Shown here in pieces: positions 25,557 to 36,686 of a stretch of DNA of 64,000 bases. The stretch's first letter is position 1. Every line of letters starts with the position of its first letter. Position numbers and translations under genes: made by a program. The notes beneath the pieces are model-generated. The model ran no database searches and was not told the origin of the DNA. It saw only the letters and a list, made by a program, of their open reading frames with translations. Source of the DNA: Zobellella maritima (GTDB taxonomy: Bacteria > Pseudomonadota > Gammaproteobacteria > Enterobacterales > Aeromonadaceae); the NCBI RefSeq assembly GCF_003075035.1, contig NZ_QCZE01000001.1, positions 310,001 to 374,000 of the forward strand. The letters are read 5' to 3'.

Positions 25557-28500
25557 ATGATCCCAAGGTTAGATCTGCAGCAGCAGATAAACCCCACCTA
25601 TTTTTCTTTTCTCGATTCTTTGGCCAGCAGTGGTTTTCGCGGTGATATAGAGCGCAGCTATGGCAGCCGGCTGGCGATGGCCACCGACAACAGCGTCTAC
25701 CAGTGCTTGCCCCAGGCTGTGGTTTTCCCCCGCTCAACCCAGGATCTGGTGGTGATGCTGAGCCTGGCCGGCAAGGACGCCTACCGGGATATCCGCTTTG
25801 CGCCCAGGGGCGGCGGTACCGGCACCAACGGCCAGTCGCTGAACGATAATATCGTGGTGGACCTGTCCCGTCATATGCATCAGCTGTTGAAGGTCGATGC
25901 AGACGGCCGCAAGGTGCGGGTGCAGACCGGCATGGTCAAGGATCGGCTCAACCAGCTGGTCGCCCCCTATAAGCTGTTTTTCTCCCCCGATCTGTCAACC
26001 AGCAACCGGGCGACCATCGGCGGCATGATCAATACCGATGCCTCTGGTCAGGGCTCCCTGGTGTATGGCAAGACCTCGGATCATGTGCTGGGGGTGACCG
26101 CCGTGCTGGTGGACGGCAGCATCATCGAGACCGGGCCGGTCAGCGGCGAGGCACTGGACGCCAAGCTGGCCGAAGACAGTCGGGAAGGGGAACTGTATCG
26201 CTGTGTCCATGACAGCGTCACCGGGCATGCCGACGAAATCGAGCGGCGCTTTCCCAAGCTCAACCGCTTCCTGACCGGCTATGATCTCAAGCATGTCTAC
26301 GACAAAGAGCGGCACTGCCTGGATCTGACCCGGCTGCTGTGCGGCTCCGAGGGATCACTGGCCTTTATCACCGAGGCCTGGCTGGATCTGACCCCCATTC
26401 CCGCCTGCCGCACCCTGGTGAACGTCAAATACGACAGCTTCCAGTCCGCCTTGCGCAATGCGCCGCTGATGGTGGAGGCCGAGGCGCTGTCGGTGGAAAC
26501 CGTCGACTCCCGGGTACTCAACCTGGCCCGGGAAGATATTGTCTGGCATTCGGTCAGCGATCTTATTCAGGATGTGCCGGGCAAGGTGATGGACGGCCTG
26601 AACATGGTGGAATACGCCGATCAGGACCCGCAGGCCCAGCAACAGAAGGTCTCGGCCCTCTGTGCCCGGCTGGACGGGCTTATCGAGCGGGGCGAGGCCG
26701 GGGTGATTGGTTATCAGGTGTGTGATGATCTGGCCTCGCTCAACCGTATCTACGGTATGCGCAAGAAGGCGGTGGGCCTGCTGGGCAACACCAAGGGGCG
26801 CAAGAAGCCGGTGGCCTTCGTGGAAGACACAGCGGTGCCGCCGGAGCACCTGGCGGACTATATCAATGAATTCCGGGCCCTACTCGATGAACACGGTCTG
26901 CAATACGGCATGTTCGGCCATGTGGACGCGGGCGTGCTGCATGTGCGTCCGGCACTGGACATGACGGATCCCGAACAGGAGGTGATGCTGCGGAAAATCT
27001 CCGATCGGGTGAACGCGCTCACCGCCAAATACGGCGGCCTGATGTGGGGCGAACATGGCAAGGGCTATCGCTCCGAATACAGCCCCACCTTCTTCGGCGA
27101 AATTCTGTTTACCGAGCTGCGGCGCATCAAGTCGGCGTTCGACCCCTTCAACCGGCTCAACCCGGGCAAGATCTGCACCCCGCTCGACAGCCTGGAACAA
27201 CTGGTGTCGGTGGACGCCACCAAGCGGGGCTTCTTCGACCGGCAGATCCCGGTAAATGTGCGTGACGGCTTTACCCAGGCCATGGACTGTAACGGCAATG
27301 GCCTGTGTTTCGATTTTGATGTGCGTTCACCCATGTGTCCGTCGATGAAGCTGACCGCTGATCGCCGTCATTCGCCCAAGGGCCGGGCCGGCCTGGTGCG
27401 GGAATGGCTGCGCCAGCTGTCGGCCCAGGGCTTCGATCCCCTGGCGGAAGAAGCGGCGGTAATGAGTCGGGGCTCCAGCGTCAAGAGCCTGGTGGAGCGG
27501 GTCAAATCCACCTGGCAGAAACACCGGGGGGAATACGATTTCTCCCATGAAGTAAAGGAGGCGATGGACGGTTGCCTGGCCTGCAAGGCCTGCTCCAGCC
27601 AGTGTCCGATCAAGGTGGATGTGCCCACCTTCCGGGCCCGTTTCCTGCAGATGTATCACCAGCGCTACCAGCGTCCGCCCAAGGATTATCTGGTGTCCTG
27701 GGTAGAAAGTTACAGTCCCTGGATGGCCAAGGCGCCCAGGTTGGTGAATCCGCTGATCAAGCATAAATGGGTACAGGCCGGAGCCAGGTCGGTACTGGGC
27801 ATGGTGGACATGCCGTTGGTCAGCGAGCCCAGCCTGCAGACGCTGCTGGCCGACAGCCCGGCCGGCCAGTTTGATCTGGTGCGGCTGCAGGGCATGAACG
27901 AGGAAGAAAAAGCCAGGACTGTGCTGATAGTGCAGGATCCCTTTACCTCCTTTTACGACGCCCAGGTGGTGTATGACCTGGTTCGCCTCGCCACGGCCCT
28001 GGGCCTGAATCCGGTGGTGCTGCCGTTCAGACCCAACGGCAAGCCTGCCCATGTCAAAGGTTTCCTGCGTCGCTTCGCCGCCATGGCCGCCGACAGTGCC
28101 CAGTTCCTCAATCAGCTGGCGCGGCTGAATATTCCTCTGGTCGGTGTGGATCCGTCACTGGTGCTCTGCTATCGGGATGAATATGCCAAGGTCCTGGGTC
28201 AGGCCCGGGGCGACTTCGAGGTGCTGCTGCCCCAGGAGTGGCTGCTGCAGGTGATCGACAAGCTGGCGCAGAAGCCGTTGGCCGGCGAGCCCTGGTACCT
28301 GTTTGCCCATTGCACCGAGAAGACCGCCAAGCCCGCGACCCACCAGGACTGGAGCCGCATCTTCGCGCATCTGGGGGCCAGGCTGGAGCCGGTCTCCGTG
28401 GGCTGTTGCGGCATGGCCGGCACCTATGGCCATGAAAGCCAGCATGTGGAAGGCTCCAAGACCCTGTATGGCCTGAGTTGGCAGGAGCCGCTGGCCAGGC

Positions 28501-28613
28501 TGCCGCAACAGCGCTGTCTGGCCACCGGCTTTTCCTGCCGCAGCCAGGTCAAGCGGATGGAAGGCCAGGGTATCAAGCACCCGGTTCAGGCTCTGCTAAG
28601 CTTGTTGGCGTAA
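25557..28613 (+). CDS. ydiJ: D-2-hydroxyglutarate dehydrogenase YdiJ (FAD and Fe-S protein)
   Basis: A 1018-residue protein, the same length as E. coli YdiJ. Order: FAD-binding PCMH domain (APRGGGTGTNGQ; FSPDLSTSNRATIGGMINTD), FAD-linked oxidase C domain (GHVDAGVLHVRP; LMWGEHGKGYRSEY), a 4Fe-4S cluster motif CLACKACSSQCP near residue 671, and CCG-type cysteine motifs near the end (VGCCGMAGTYG and FSCRSQ). It oxidises D-2-hydroxyglutarate, and possibly other D-2-hydroxyacids, to the 2-oxoacid. The frame is open from 25392, but the ATG at 25557 matches the family start. The YeaQ-like gene follows after 18 bases. Confidence 0.92.
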   Translation: MIPRLDLQQQINPTYFSFLDSLASSGFRGDIERSYGSRLAMATDNSVYQCLPQAVVFPRSTQDLVVMLSLAGKDAYRDIRFAPRGGGTGTNGQSLNDNIVVDLSRHMHQLLKVDADGRKVRVQTGMVKDRLNQLVAPYKLFFSPDLSTSNRATIGGMINTDASGQGSLVYGKTSDHVLGVTAVLVDGSIIETGPVSGEALDAKLAEDSREGELYRCVHDSVTGHADEIERRFPKLNRFLTGYDLKHVYDKERHCLDLTRLLCGSEGSLAFITEAWLDLTPIPACRTLVNVKYDSFQSALRNAPLMVEAEALSVETVDSRVLNLAREDIVWHSVSDLIQDVPGKVMDGLNMVEYADQDPQAQQQKVSALCARLDGLIERGEAGVIGYQVCDDLASLNRIYGMRKKAVGLLGNTKGRKKPVAFVEDTAVPPEHLADYINEFRALLDEHGLQYGMFGHVDAGVLHVRPALDMTDPEQEVMLRKISDRVNALTAKYGGLMWGEHGKGYRSEYSPTFFGEILFTELRRIKSAFDPFNRLNPGKICTPLDSLEQLVSVDATKRGFFDRQIPVNVRDGFTQAMDCNGNGLCFDFDVRSPMCPSMKLTADRRHSPKGRAGLVREWLRQLSAQGFDPLAEEAAVMSRGSSVKSLVERVKSTWQKHRGEYDFSHEVKEAMDGCLACKACSSQCPIKVDVPTFRARFLQMYHQRYQRPPKDYLVSWVESYSPWMAKAPRLVNPLIKHKWVQAGARSVLGMVDMPLVSEPSLQTLLADSPAGQFDLVRLQGMNEEEKARTVLIVQDPFTSFYDAQVVYDLVRLATALGLNPVVLPFRPNGKPAHVKGFLRRFAAMAADSAQFLNQLARLNIPLVGVDPSLVLCYRDEYAKVLGQARGDFEVLLPQEWLLQVIDKLAQKPLAGEPWYLFAHCTEKTAKPATHQDWSRIFAHLGARLEPVSVGCCGMAGTYGHESQHVEGSKTLYGLSWQEPLARLPQQRCLATGFSCRSQVKRMEGQGIKHPVQALLSLLA

Positions 28614-28631
28614 CACAACAAGGAGCAGCAT

Positions 28632-28877
28632 ATGGGCCTTTTTTGGGGATTGATTATCGGTGGCCTGGCCGGCTGGATTGCCGGCAACCTGATGAAGGGG
28701 CGGGGATTTGGCCTGCTCGGCAACATAGTGGTGGGCCTGGTCGGTGGTTTTCTCGGCGGACTCTTGTTCCGTCTGTTGGGTCTTGCCGCCACCGGTCTGC
28801 TCGGGTCCTTGATCATGTCGGTGGTCGGGGCCGTGCTGTTGATCTACGTGGTGGGCAAGATCAAGAGCAGCGGTTGA
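28632..28877 (+). CDS. YeaQ/YmgE/GlsB-family small membrane protein
   Basis: An 81-residue protein with three Gly-rich membrane segments (WGLIIGGLAGWIAGNLMKG, GFGLLGNIVVGLVGGFLGG and a third), the transglycosylase-associated-protein family. Members are stress-induced and of unknown mechanism. The ATG has AAGGAG in front. It starts 18 bases after ydiJ. Confidence 0.9.
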   Translation: MGLFWGLIIGGLAGWIAGNLMKGRGFGLLGNIVVGLVGGFLGGLLFRLLGLAATGLLGSLIMSVVGAVLLIYVVGKIKSSG

Positions 28878-29032
28878 CGGGCTACTTTCCTGTGGCTGAA
28901 GACGGGCAGACACCTTTCGGCATTAAATCATCGGTTGTACGGCCGGATAGAGGTTATCTCATCGGCACCATCTGACCATGAACGCTGGCGTAGCGTTGAG
29001 ATTTTTGAGACTCGTCGCAATAAATACGCTGC

Positions 29033-29059
29033 AGAGGAGCCGGTTCGGCTCCTCTTTTT
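29033..29059 (+). terminator. Rho-independent terminator
   Basis: AGAGGAGCC (29033-29041) and GGCTCCTCT (29047-29055) form a 9-bp stem with loop GGTTC, followed by a T-run. It is ~155 bases after the YeaQ-like gene; the stretch between shows nothing recognisable. Confidence 0.85.
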
Positions 29060-29069
29060 ATGCAATTAA

Positions 29070-29488
29070 GCGCAATTTGCGCTGGACAGTTGGGGGCAAC
29101 TGTTGGAGAATACGCCCGCAGCCCAGTTGGGCATGACCTTTTGTGATGTGGATCACGATAGTTCAGGCGGCGTTGTACCGGTTGAATATCGTACTCACCC
29201 GCCTTTCGGCATGCTACGTGGCGATGCATTGATTGCATCCGACAAAACCCTGGGTTTAGTGTAGCTGCCAATATGTGCGTTGAAGCGGGTTATTATTGCG
29301 TTGGTCTGGAGGTTAACGCAAATCACGTCCGCGCCAAACGAAGCGGCCCTGTTATGGGAACCGCACGTCCCCTCCATTTGGGCGCGACGACACAAGTCTG
29401 GCAGATCGACATCCATGATGAGCAAGATCGCCTGGTAATGACCAGCCGATCAACCATGGCGGTGTTGAGACAAAAACGGCCAGATTAG
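29070..29488 (+). pseudogene. Decayed hotdog-fold thioesterase (MenI/YdiI-like)
   Basis: From 29070 an open frame without a usable start encodes LDSWGQLLENTPAAQLGMTF ... VPVEYRTHPPFGMLRGDALI and stops at 29268. In another frame, joined near 29265, it continues VAANMCVEAGYYCVGLEVNA, then NHVRAKRSGPVMGTARPLHL and GATTQVWQIDIHDEQ to a stop at 29486-29488. This is the full order of a MenI-type acyl-CoA thioesterase, but the N-terminus is missing, there is a frameshift, and the usual PFGLLHGGAS...AE active-site segment is altered (RGDA..SDK). It fills most of the 550-base gap between the terminator and deaD. Confidence 0.75.
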
Positions 29489-29608
29489 CCTTGTGAATCT
29501 TAGTGTAACACTCACTGTGTGAAGGGAAGCCCTCGCCTCTGCGAGTCGGGCTGTCCCTGGCCTTTTACGTATCAGTCCGCCGACATTCTATTTATTCGGA
29601 ACTGTTAA

Positions 29609-31381
29609 ATGACAAATACTTCTACTGTACCTGCTACTAACGTGCCTGCTTTTACCGATCTTGGACTGGCGCCTGCCGTATTAAATGCACTGACCGACGC
29701 CGGTTATGTGCAGCCTTCTGCTATTCAGGCCGCCGCTATCCCGACCCTGTTGAGTGGTCGTGATGTCCTGGGTCTGGCACAAACCGGTACTGGTAAGACT
29801 GCCGCCTTCGCGCTGCCTTTGCTGAGCCGCATTACCGGTGGTAATGCAACCCCGCAGGTACTGGTGCTGGCGCCGACCCGCGAGCTGGCCATCCAGGTTG
29901 CCGAGTCCTTCGAGGGCTACGCCAAATACCAGAAAGACATTCGTATCCTGTCCATCTATGGCGGTCAGGCCTATGACTCCCAGATCCGTGCTCTGAAGCG
30001 TGGCGTCGACATCGTGGTCGGTACCCCGGGTCGGGTGATGGACCATATGCGTCGCGGCACCCTCAAGCTGGACAACCTGCAGGCACTGGTACTGGACGAA
30101 GCCGATGAAATGCTGCGTATGGGCTTTATCGACGACGTCGAGTGGATCCTGGAGCAGACTCCCGACAGCCGCCAGATTGCCCTGTTTTCGGCCACCATGC
30201 CACCGGCCATCCAGCGTGTTGCTCAGAAATATCTGAAAGACCCGCAGGAAGTGCGCATCGCCAATAAGACCCGCACCAACTCCAGCATTCGTCAGCGTTA
30301 CTGGTTTGTGCGCGGCATGTCCAAGCATGAAGGCCTGTGTCGCCTGGTCGAGACCGAAGACATGGATGCCATGCTGGTGTTCGTACGTACCCGTAAGGAT
30401 GCCGAAGATCTGGCCGAGATGATGGGCCGCCAGGGTCACGCCTGTGAAGCCCTGCACGGTGATATTCCCCAGAAACTGCGGGAAAAGGTGATCGATCGCC
30501 TGAAGAACGGTCGCCTGAACATTCTGGTGGCCACCGATGTGGTTGCCCGTGGCCTGGACGTGGAGCGTATCAGCCATGTGGTCAACTTCGACATGCCCCA
30601 CGATAACGAGTCTTACGTACACCGTATCGGTCGTACCGGTCGTGCCGGTCGCGAAGGTGATGCCATCCTGTTTGTTACCGGCCGTGAAAAGCGTGGTCTG
30701 TACAACCTGGAGCGCCACACCCGTCAGCCGATCGAAGAGATGCAGATGCCGTCTGCCGACGACATCAACAAGAAGCGTGCCGAGCGCTTCAAGTCCCGCA
30801 TCCGTGCCAGCGTCGAAGCCGATGAAAAATCCCTGGCTCCGTTCGTTGAAATGATCAACGGTCTGCAGGAAGAAGGCCTGGACAGCGCCCAGCTGGCCGC
30901 CGGCCTGGCTTGCCTGCTGCAGGGTGATCGTCCGCTGTTTGTGGAAGACAGGCCCATGGCCGCCCGTCGTCCGGACGTGCGTGAAAGCCGTGAGCGTGGT
31001 CCTCGTTCCGATCGTCCCCGTGGCGGTCGTGACGATGTGTCCGGCGTGATGATGGAGCGCTTCCGGGTCGATGTGGGCCGGGTGCACGGTGTCAAGCCGG
31101 GCCACCTGGTCGGCGCTATCGCCAACGAGGCGGATCTGGAGTCCCGTTTTATCGGCCAGATCCAGATCCACGATGAGTTTTCCACCGTTGATCTGCCCGA
31201 AGGCATGACCAGCGAAGTACAGCAGGTGCTGCAGAAGGTGCGGGTATGTCAGCGTCCGCTGAACCTGGCCAAGTACGAAGGTGGCCCAATGCCGGCCCGT
31301 CGTGACTTCCGCTCGCGCAATGACGATGACCGTGGCGGCAAGTTCCGTCCCCGTCGCAACGACAAGCGTCTGAATGGCTGA
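29609..31381 (+). CDS. deaD: DEAD-box RNA helicase DeaD/CsdA
   Basis: A 590-residue helicase with Q-motif (TDLGLAPAVLNALTDAGYVQ, PSAIQ), Walker A AQTGTGKTA, DEAD in LVLDEADEMLRMG, SAT, and HRIGRTGRAGR. The C-terminal part has the DeaD RNA-binding domain (RFRVDVGRVHGVKPGHLVGAI) and an Arg/Asp-rich tail. DeaD unwinds RNA during ribosome biogenesis and cold adaptation. E. coli deaD has a long leader; here ~120 clean bases separate it from a pseudogene and no strong ribosome-binding site is seen. A strong terminator follows. Confidence 0.93.
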   Translation: MTNTSTVPATNVPAFTDLGLAPAVLNALTDAGYVQPSAIQAAAIPTLLSGRDVLGLAQTGTGKTAAFALPLLSRITGGNATPQVLVLAPTRELAIQVAESFEGYAKYQKDIRILSIYGGQAYDSQIRALKRGVDIVVGTPGRVMDHMRRGTLKLDNLQALVLDEADEMLRMGFIDDVEWILEQTPDSRQIALFSATMPPAIQRVAQKYLKDPQEVRIANKTRTNSSIRQRYWFVRGMSKHEGLCRLVETEDMDAMLVFVRTRKDAEDLAEMMGRQGHACEALHGDIPQKLREKVIDRLKNGRLNILVATDVVARGLDVERISHVVNFDMPHDNESYVHRIGRTGRAGREGDAILFVTGREKRGLYNLERHTRQPIEEMQMPSADDINKKRAERFKSRIRASVEADEKSLAPFVEMINGLQEEGLDSAQLAAGLACLLQGDRPLFVEDRPMAARRPDVRESRERGPRSDRPRGGRDDVSGVMMERFRVDVGRVHGVKPGHLVGAIANEADLESRFIGQIQIHDEFSTVDLPEGMTSEVQQVLQKVRVCQRPLNLAKYEGGPMPARRDFRSRNDDDRGGKFRPRRNDKRLNG

Positions 31382-31408
31382 TTAGTCAGTCAGACAGCCC
31401 TGTGATAA

Positions 31409-31440
31409 AGCCTGCCGAGTGATCGGCAGGCTTTTTTTTT
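31409..31440 (+). terminator. Rho-independent terminator of deaD
   Basis: AGCCTGCCGA and TCGGCAGGCT pair over 10 bp with loop GTGA, followed by nine T residues. Confidence 0.93.
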
Positions 31441-31551
31441 GGTTCATTGCGGGTCAGTGAGTACCTTGAGTCTGGTTTGGAGTTGTCTGTAGACGACGCC
31501 AACAGGCAACTCCTTGGCTTCAGGGAGGATAAAGGGATCTTCTGCTCCACC

Positions 31552-31584
31552 GACCCTCCGCGCCAAGGATGGCGCGGCGGAGCC
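31552..31584 (+). repeat. Dispersed GC-rich dyad repeat, copy 2
   Basis: A 33-nt core that matches the minus strand of 5700-5732 at 32 positions (GCGCCAAGGATGGCGC here against GCGCCATGGATGGCGC). Downstream, GGACGGCGAGTC also resembles the TTTACGGCGAGTC flank of copy 1. Just upstream a separate stem GGAGTTG / CAACTCC (31480-31513) is present. The region 31441-31660 has no coding signal. Confidence 0.6.
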
Positions 31585-31659
31585 TACATGGAGGTATGGA
31601 CGGCGAGTCGGCGGAGCAGGCGCTTTGTCCTGCCTTTGCAGAGCAGCCCAATAGATCGG

Positions 31660-31973
31660 TTGTTTAATCTGTTTGGTATAAGCCGGTGCTGAAGCGGGAA
31701 GAGCTGTTTCTGGCCCAGCAGCGGTTGATGACGGTGTACCTGCGAAAGATCAGCTTAAAGTGCTCTGGTATGCCCCGTCAGAAAGAGAAGTCAGGCGGTG
31801 TTGGCAGGCGTTGGCTTGGTTACACTTTGGTCTGAGGCCTGGCACCGGTGCAGCAGTTCGAAAGGCTATGTGGAAGACATGAACAACAAGTTCAAGGTCA
31901 TCAAGTGGGCTACCGAGATAATGACTATTTCTTTCTAAAGATAACAGCGGCCTTCCCCGGTAAAGCGCGGTGA
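31660..31973 (+). pseudogene. Remnant of an ISL3-family transposase (C-terminal end)
   Basis: Three short frames line up with the end of ISL3-type (DDE_Tnp_ISL3) transposases. They are VLKREELFLAQQRLMTVYL, then AKDQLKVLWYAPSEREVRR followed by CWQALAWLHF, then NNKFKVIK and, one frame over, GYRDNDYFFLKITAAFPG ending at TGA 31971-31973. At least two frameshifts and a deletion between the second and third parts make it inactive. Terminal inverted repeats of the element were not identified. Confidence 0.75.
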
Positions 31974-31980
31974 AGCCAAA

Positions 31981-32002
31981 AAAAACCCCGGATTAACCGG
32001 GG
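31981..32002 (-). terminator. Rho-independent terminator of suhB
   Basis: On the minus strand CCCCGG-TTAAT-CCGGGG is followed by eight T residues (AAAAAAAA at 31978-31985 on the plus strand). It lies 26 bases after the suhB stop. Confidence 0.85.
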
Positions 32003-32027
32003 CCAAGGACTAAGTAAGAGAAGCAAA

Positions 32028-32831
32028 TCAATTTGCCAAAGATTCTGGCAGGTGCTCTCGCAGGGTGGCGAGCATGACCTTCAGTACCTTGGGGTTGGCA
32101 CAGACCACATTGCCGCTGCGCTCGTAGTTGTGGCCGCCGACAAAGTCGGTGACCAGGGCACCGGCTTCCCGGGCGATCAGGCTGCCGGCGGCAGTATCCC
32201 AGGGTTTGAGGCCCAGCTCCCAGTAGCCGTCTACCCGGCCGGCGGCGACATAGGCCAGGTCCAGGCTGGCGGCGCCGGCACGGCGCACGTCGGAGCATTG
32301 AACGAACATGGCTTGGAACATGGCCAGATAGGCATCCAGCTGATGCTTCTGCTTGAAGGGGAAGCCGGTAGCCAACAGGGTATTGTTCAGGTCTTTCGCC
32401 TTGCCGACACGGATACGGTAGCCGTTCAGCTGGGCACCTGCACCGCGGCTGGCGGTGAATAGCTCATCCCGGATAGGGTCGTATACCACGGCTTGCTCGG
32501 TGCGGCCTTTTACCCGCAGGGCAATGGACACGGCGAAGTGAGGAATGCCTTTAACAAAGTTGGTGGTGCCATCAAGCGGGTCTATGATCCATTGATAATC
32601 CGGGTTGCTGCCGACCAGCTCGCCGCATTCTTCACCAATAATGGAATGCTCCGGGTAGGACTTGCGGATGGTATTTACTACGGCGTTTTCCGCGTCAAGA
32701 TCGACATTGGTGACAAAATCGTTCTGGCCTTTTTGCGTTGTCTCCACGTAGTCGGGGTTGGAGAAACCTTTGACGATAACTTGACCGGCGTTGCGCGCAG
32801 CGCGCACCGCAATATTCAGCATCGGATGCAT
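32028..32831 (-). CDS. suhB: Inositol-1-monophosphatase SuhB
   Basis: A 267-residue protein with the inositol monophosphatase metal-site motifs EE in IIGEECGE (~residues 66-70), WIIDPLDGTTNFVKG (~81-95) and PWDTAAGSLIAREAGA (~215-230). SuhB hydrolyses inositol phosphates and, in E. coli, is also part of the rRNA antitermination complex. It is monocistronic with its own terminator. The inositol catabolic genes are 18 kb away and need not be related. Confidence 0.95.
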   Translation of the reverse strand: MHPMLNIAVRAARNAGQVIVKGFSNPDYVETTQKGQNDFVTNVDLDAENAVVNTIRKSYPEHSIIGEECGELVGSNPDYQWIIDPLDGTTNFVKGIPHFAVSIALRVKGRTEQAVVYDPIRDELFTASRGAGAQLNGYRIRVGKAKDLNNTLLATGFPFKQKHQLDAYLAMFQAMFVQCSDVRRAGAASLDLAYVAAGRVDGYWELGLKPWDTAAGSLIAREAGALVTDFVGGHNYERSGNVVCANPKVLKVMLATLREHLPESLAN

Positions 32832-33104
32832 ATGAGTGAACCCACTTGATGTTAAAGAACGAAATTTGAGCGGCGCATTATACCAGTATCAAGGGGACAG
32901 ACAAGCCTTTATCCCTGCCATGTTTAACCGGGGAGTGGGTCGGCAGGTTCCACGGCCACTGCCGCACAGGGCTCGCCGCCCGTAAGTGACGCGGCTAGAC
33001 ACGATTTCTGTCGAGGGAAGGATCCAAATCGGCAAAACCCGTGGCGACCCGCTAAGCTATGCCTTATCAACTAACAGTATCTAACCGGATAAGGAACCTG
33101 AGCA

Positions 33105-33602
33105 ATGAACAAAGGGAGTTTGTTGTTGTTTGTGCTGTTCGCCTCTCCGGCCTGGGCCGACTGGGGGCTGGCCCTGGGGGGCGGTGGCGGAGATGGAACC
33201 GAACGCTACCAGCTGGGGGTCGAGTGGAATCAAGGCACTCCCTGGATCCACCTCAGGCAGGGCCAACTGGGCTATGGCCTCTGGTTCGATAGCAGCTACT
33301 GGCAACTGGACGATGACGATCTGGCTACCTTCACCGTGGCACCGGTGCTGAAATACAGTCATGCCCGACAGGGACTGCGTCCCTTCGCTTTTGTCGGTGT
33401 GGGACCAGCCTGGATAAGCCAAACCCGTTTGGGTAACAGGGAGTTGTCGACTCAGTTTCAGTTTTCCAGCCGGGCCGGGCTGGGGGTAGCGCTGAATGGA
33501 CACAGCCTGGCCCTGGAGGGGGGACACCTGTCTAATAGCGGTATCAAGGAGCCGAACGACGGGCTCTCTTCCTGGGGCGTCAATTATCGTTATAACTTCT
33601 GA
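33105..33602 (+). CDS. Lipid A deacylase PagL-like outer-membrane protein
   Basis: A 165-residue outer-membrane beta-barrel protein with a signal peptide (residues 1-18, ending SPAWA-DW), alternating hydrophobic strands and a C-terminal Phe. The PagL active-site region is visible as EGGHLSNSGIKEPNDG, containing the His-Ser pair of the catalytic site. PagL removes the 3-O acyl chain of lipid A at the outer membrane. The ATG follows AAGGA. Overall similarity is low, as usual for the family, so the call rests on size, topology and the HxSN motif. Confidence 0.8.
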   Translation: MNKGSLLLFVLFASPAWADWGLALGGGGGDGTERYQLGVEWNQGTPWIHLRQGQLGYGLWFDSSYWQLDDDDLATFTVAPVLKYSHARQGLRPFAFVGVGPAWISQTRLGNRELSTQFQFSSRAGLGVALNGHSLALEGGHLSNSGIKEPNDGLSSWGVNYRYNF

Positions 33603-33728
33603 TTAAAAAAACTAGGTCTGGGCATTATAAAAGGTCGTGCTGGCCGTTATTGCCAGCCAAGATATCTGTTCATTATCATGAGATCCATATCATAACCTGC
33701 CCGTCCGGGCATTTTGGAGATCCTGGTC

Positions 33729-34907
33729 ATGTCCGGCCTTACCCTGGTATTGTTAACGGTTTTAATGGTGGCTGCGGGTCAAATGACCCAGACCCTGTAT
33801 GTGCCCGCCATGGCCGAGATGGCCGCAGACATGCAGGTCTCCGCAAGCCGTTTGTCCCTGGTGATGGCCTGTTACCTGATCCCCTACGGCTTGTTCCAGT
33901 TTGTTTACGGGCCCTTATCGGATCGTTTCGGTCGTCGCCCCATCCTGCTGAGCGGCTTGTTCGTCTACGTGCTGGGGTCTGTGGTCATACTGTACTGGGC
34001 CACTTTCCCGGCCATCCTGATAGGCAGCCTTATCCAGGGGGCCGGCACGGCCGCGGCCGGCAGCCTGTGCCGAAGCCTGATGCGGGATCGCTTTGATGGC
34101 CCGGATCTGGTGCGTTACAACGGCTATGTGTCCATGGGCATCATGCTGGCTCCCTTGCTGGCTCCCCTGTTAGGTGGTTACCTGAACCAGTATTTCGGCT
34201 GGCAGTCCATGTATTGGTTTCTGCTGGCACTGGGCCTGATGATCACGCTGGTCATGGTGGTGTTTTTCCGGGAAACCCTGCCGTCAGAACGGCGCCATGT
34301 GCAGCCCATGCTACCGGCCTATAAGTATGTGTTGCACAACGCGAGCTTCCGTCGCCAGCTGGGTATGCTGATTGCCGCCTTCGCCGGGGTGATCCTGTAT
34401 GAAGCCGTGTTCAGTGTTGTGGTGAGCAGGCAGAGTGAACTGACCAGTGCCGAGATCAGTGTACTGTTTATTTTGCCGTTGCCCCTGTATTTTGCCGGCG
34501 CCATGGTTGCGTCATGGAAGGCGACTTCCTGGTCCGTCCGTCAGCTGCAGTGGCTGTCGGCCATGGGGTTGCTGACAGGAGCGGCAGTGGTACTGCTCTC
34601 TGCGTTCTATGGTGAGCTGAGTGTGGCTGGCCTGGTACTGGGAGGCGGCCTCTACTTTGCCGGGGCCGGCTTGTTGTTTCCGGTGGCGACCTCCAAGGCG
34701 GTATCGCCGTTTCCCTACCATAGCGGTACCGCCGGTGCCTTGCTGGGGGGCAGCTCCAACCTGGGCGGTGGCTTGTTTCTGCTGGTGCAGGGCGGTTTGC
34801 CGGAAATGAACCAGATTGTACTGGGCGGTCTGCTATTTGCCTTTGCCGGACTGGTGGTGTGGTTCCTGGTTCCCCAGGAACAGGCGGTGCCGGAACACGG
34901 GGTATAA
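33729..34907 (+). CDS. emrD: Multidrug efflux MFS transporter EmrD-like
   Basis: A 392-residue MFS protein with 12 membrane segments. The N-terminal QTLYVPAMAEMAADMQVS, the YGPLSDRFGRRPILLSG loop 2-3 motif, and the QGAGTAAAGSLCRSLMRDRF motif are as in EmrD and the Bcr/CflA drug-H+ antiporters. GGAG precedes the ATG at 33729; the open frame begins at 33714. Likely exports hydrophobic compounds. Confidence 0.87.
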   Translation: MSGLTLVLLTVLMVAAGQMTQTLYVPAMAEMAADMQVSASRLSLVMACYLIPYGLFQFVYGPLSDRFGRRPILLSGLFVYVLGSVVILYWATFPAILIGSLIQGAGTAAAGSLCRSLMRDRFDGPDLVRYNGYVSMGIMLAPLLAPLLGGYLNQYFGWQSMYWFLLALGLMITLVMVVFFRETLPSERRHVQPMLPAYKYVLHNASFRRQLGMLIAAFAGVILYEAVFSVVVSRQSELTSAEISVLFILPLPLYFAGAMVASWKATSWSVRQLQWLSAMGLLTGAAVVLLSAFYGELSVAGLVLGGGLYFAGAGLLFPVATSKAVSPFPYHSGTAGALLGGSSNLGGGLFLLVQGGLPEMNQIVLGGLLFAFAGLVVWFLVPQEQAVPEHGV

Positions 34908-34953
34908 GGGCAGGGGTTGGGACTTTAGGTTGCCCAATCCCCGGTCTCCTATT

Positions 34954-36577
<1,624 letters not shown>

Positions 36578-36686
36578 AGATTCTCTCGTCTGATCTCAGG
36601 TCAGCAGGCCACCACCGGATGGTGGCCGGGACCGCATTTTACTCCCCACTCCGGAGGGGAGCAAATTAAGCTTTCAAGCTGTAAGG

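Noticed and set aside
29142-29157. A consensus-like CRP site TGTGA-N6-TCACG upstream of deaD
   Set aside because: It lies inside the coding remnant of the thioesterase, where these bases encode FCDVDHD, so chance is the simpler explanation.
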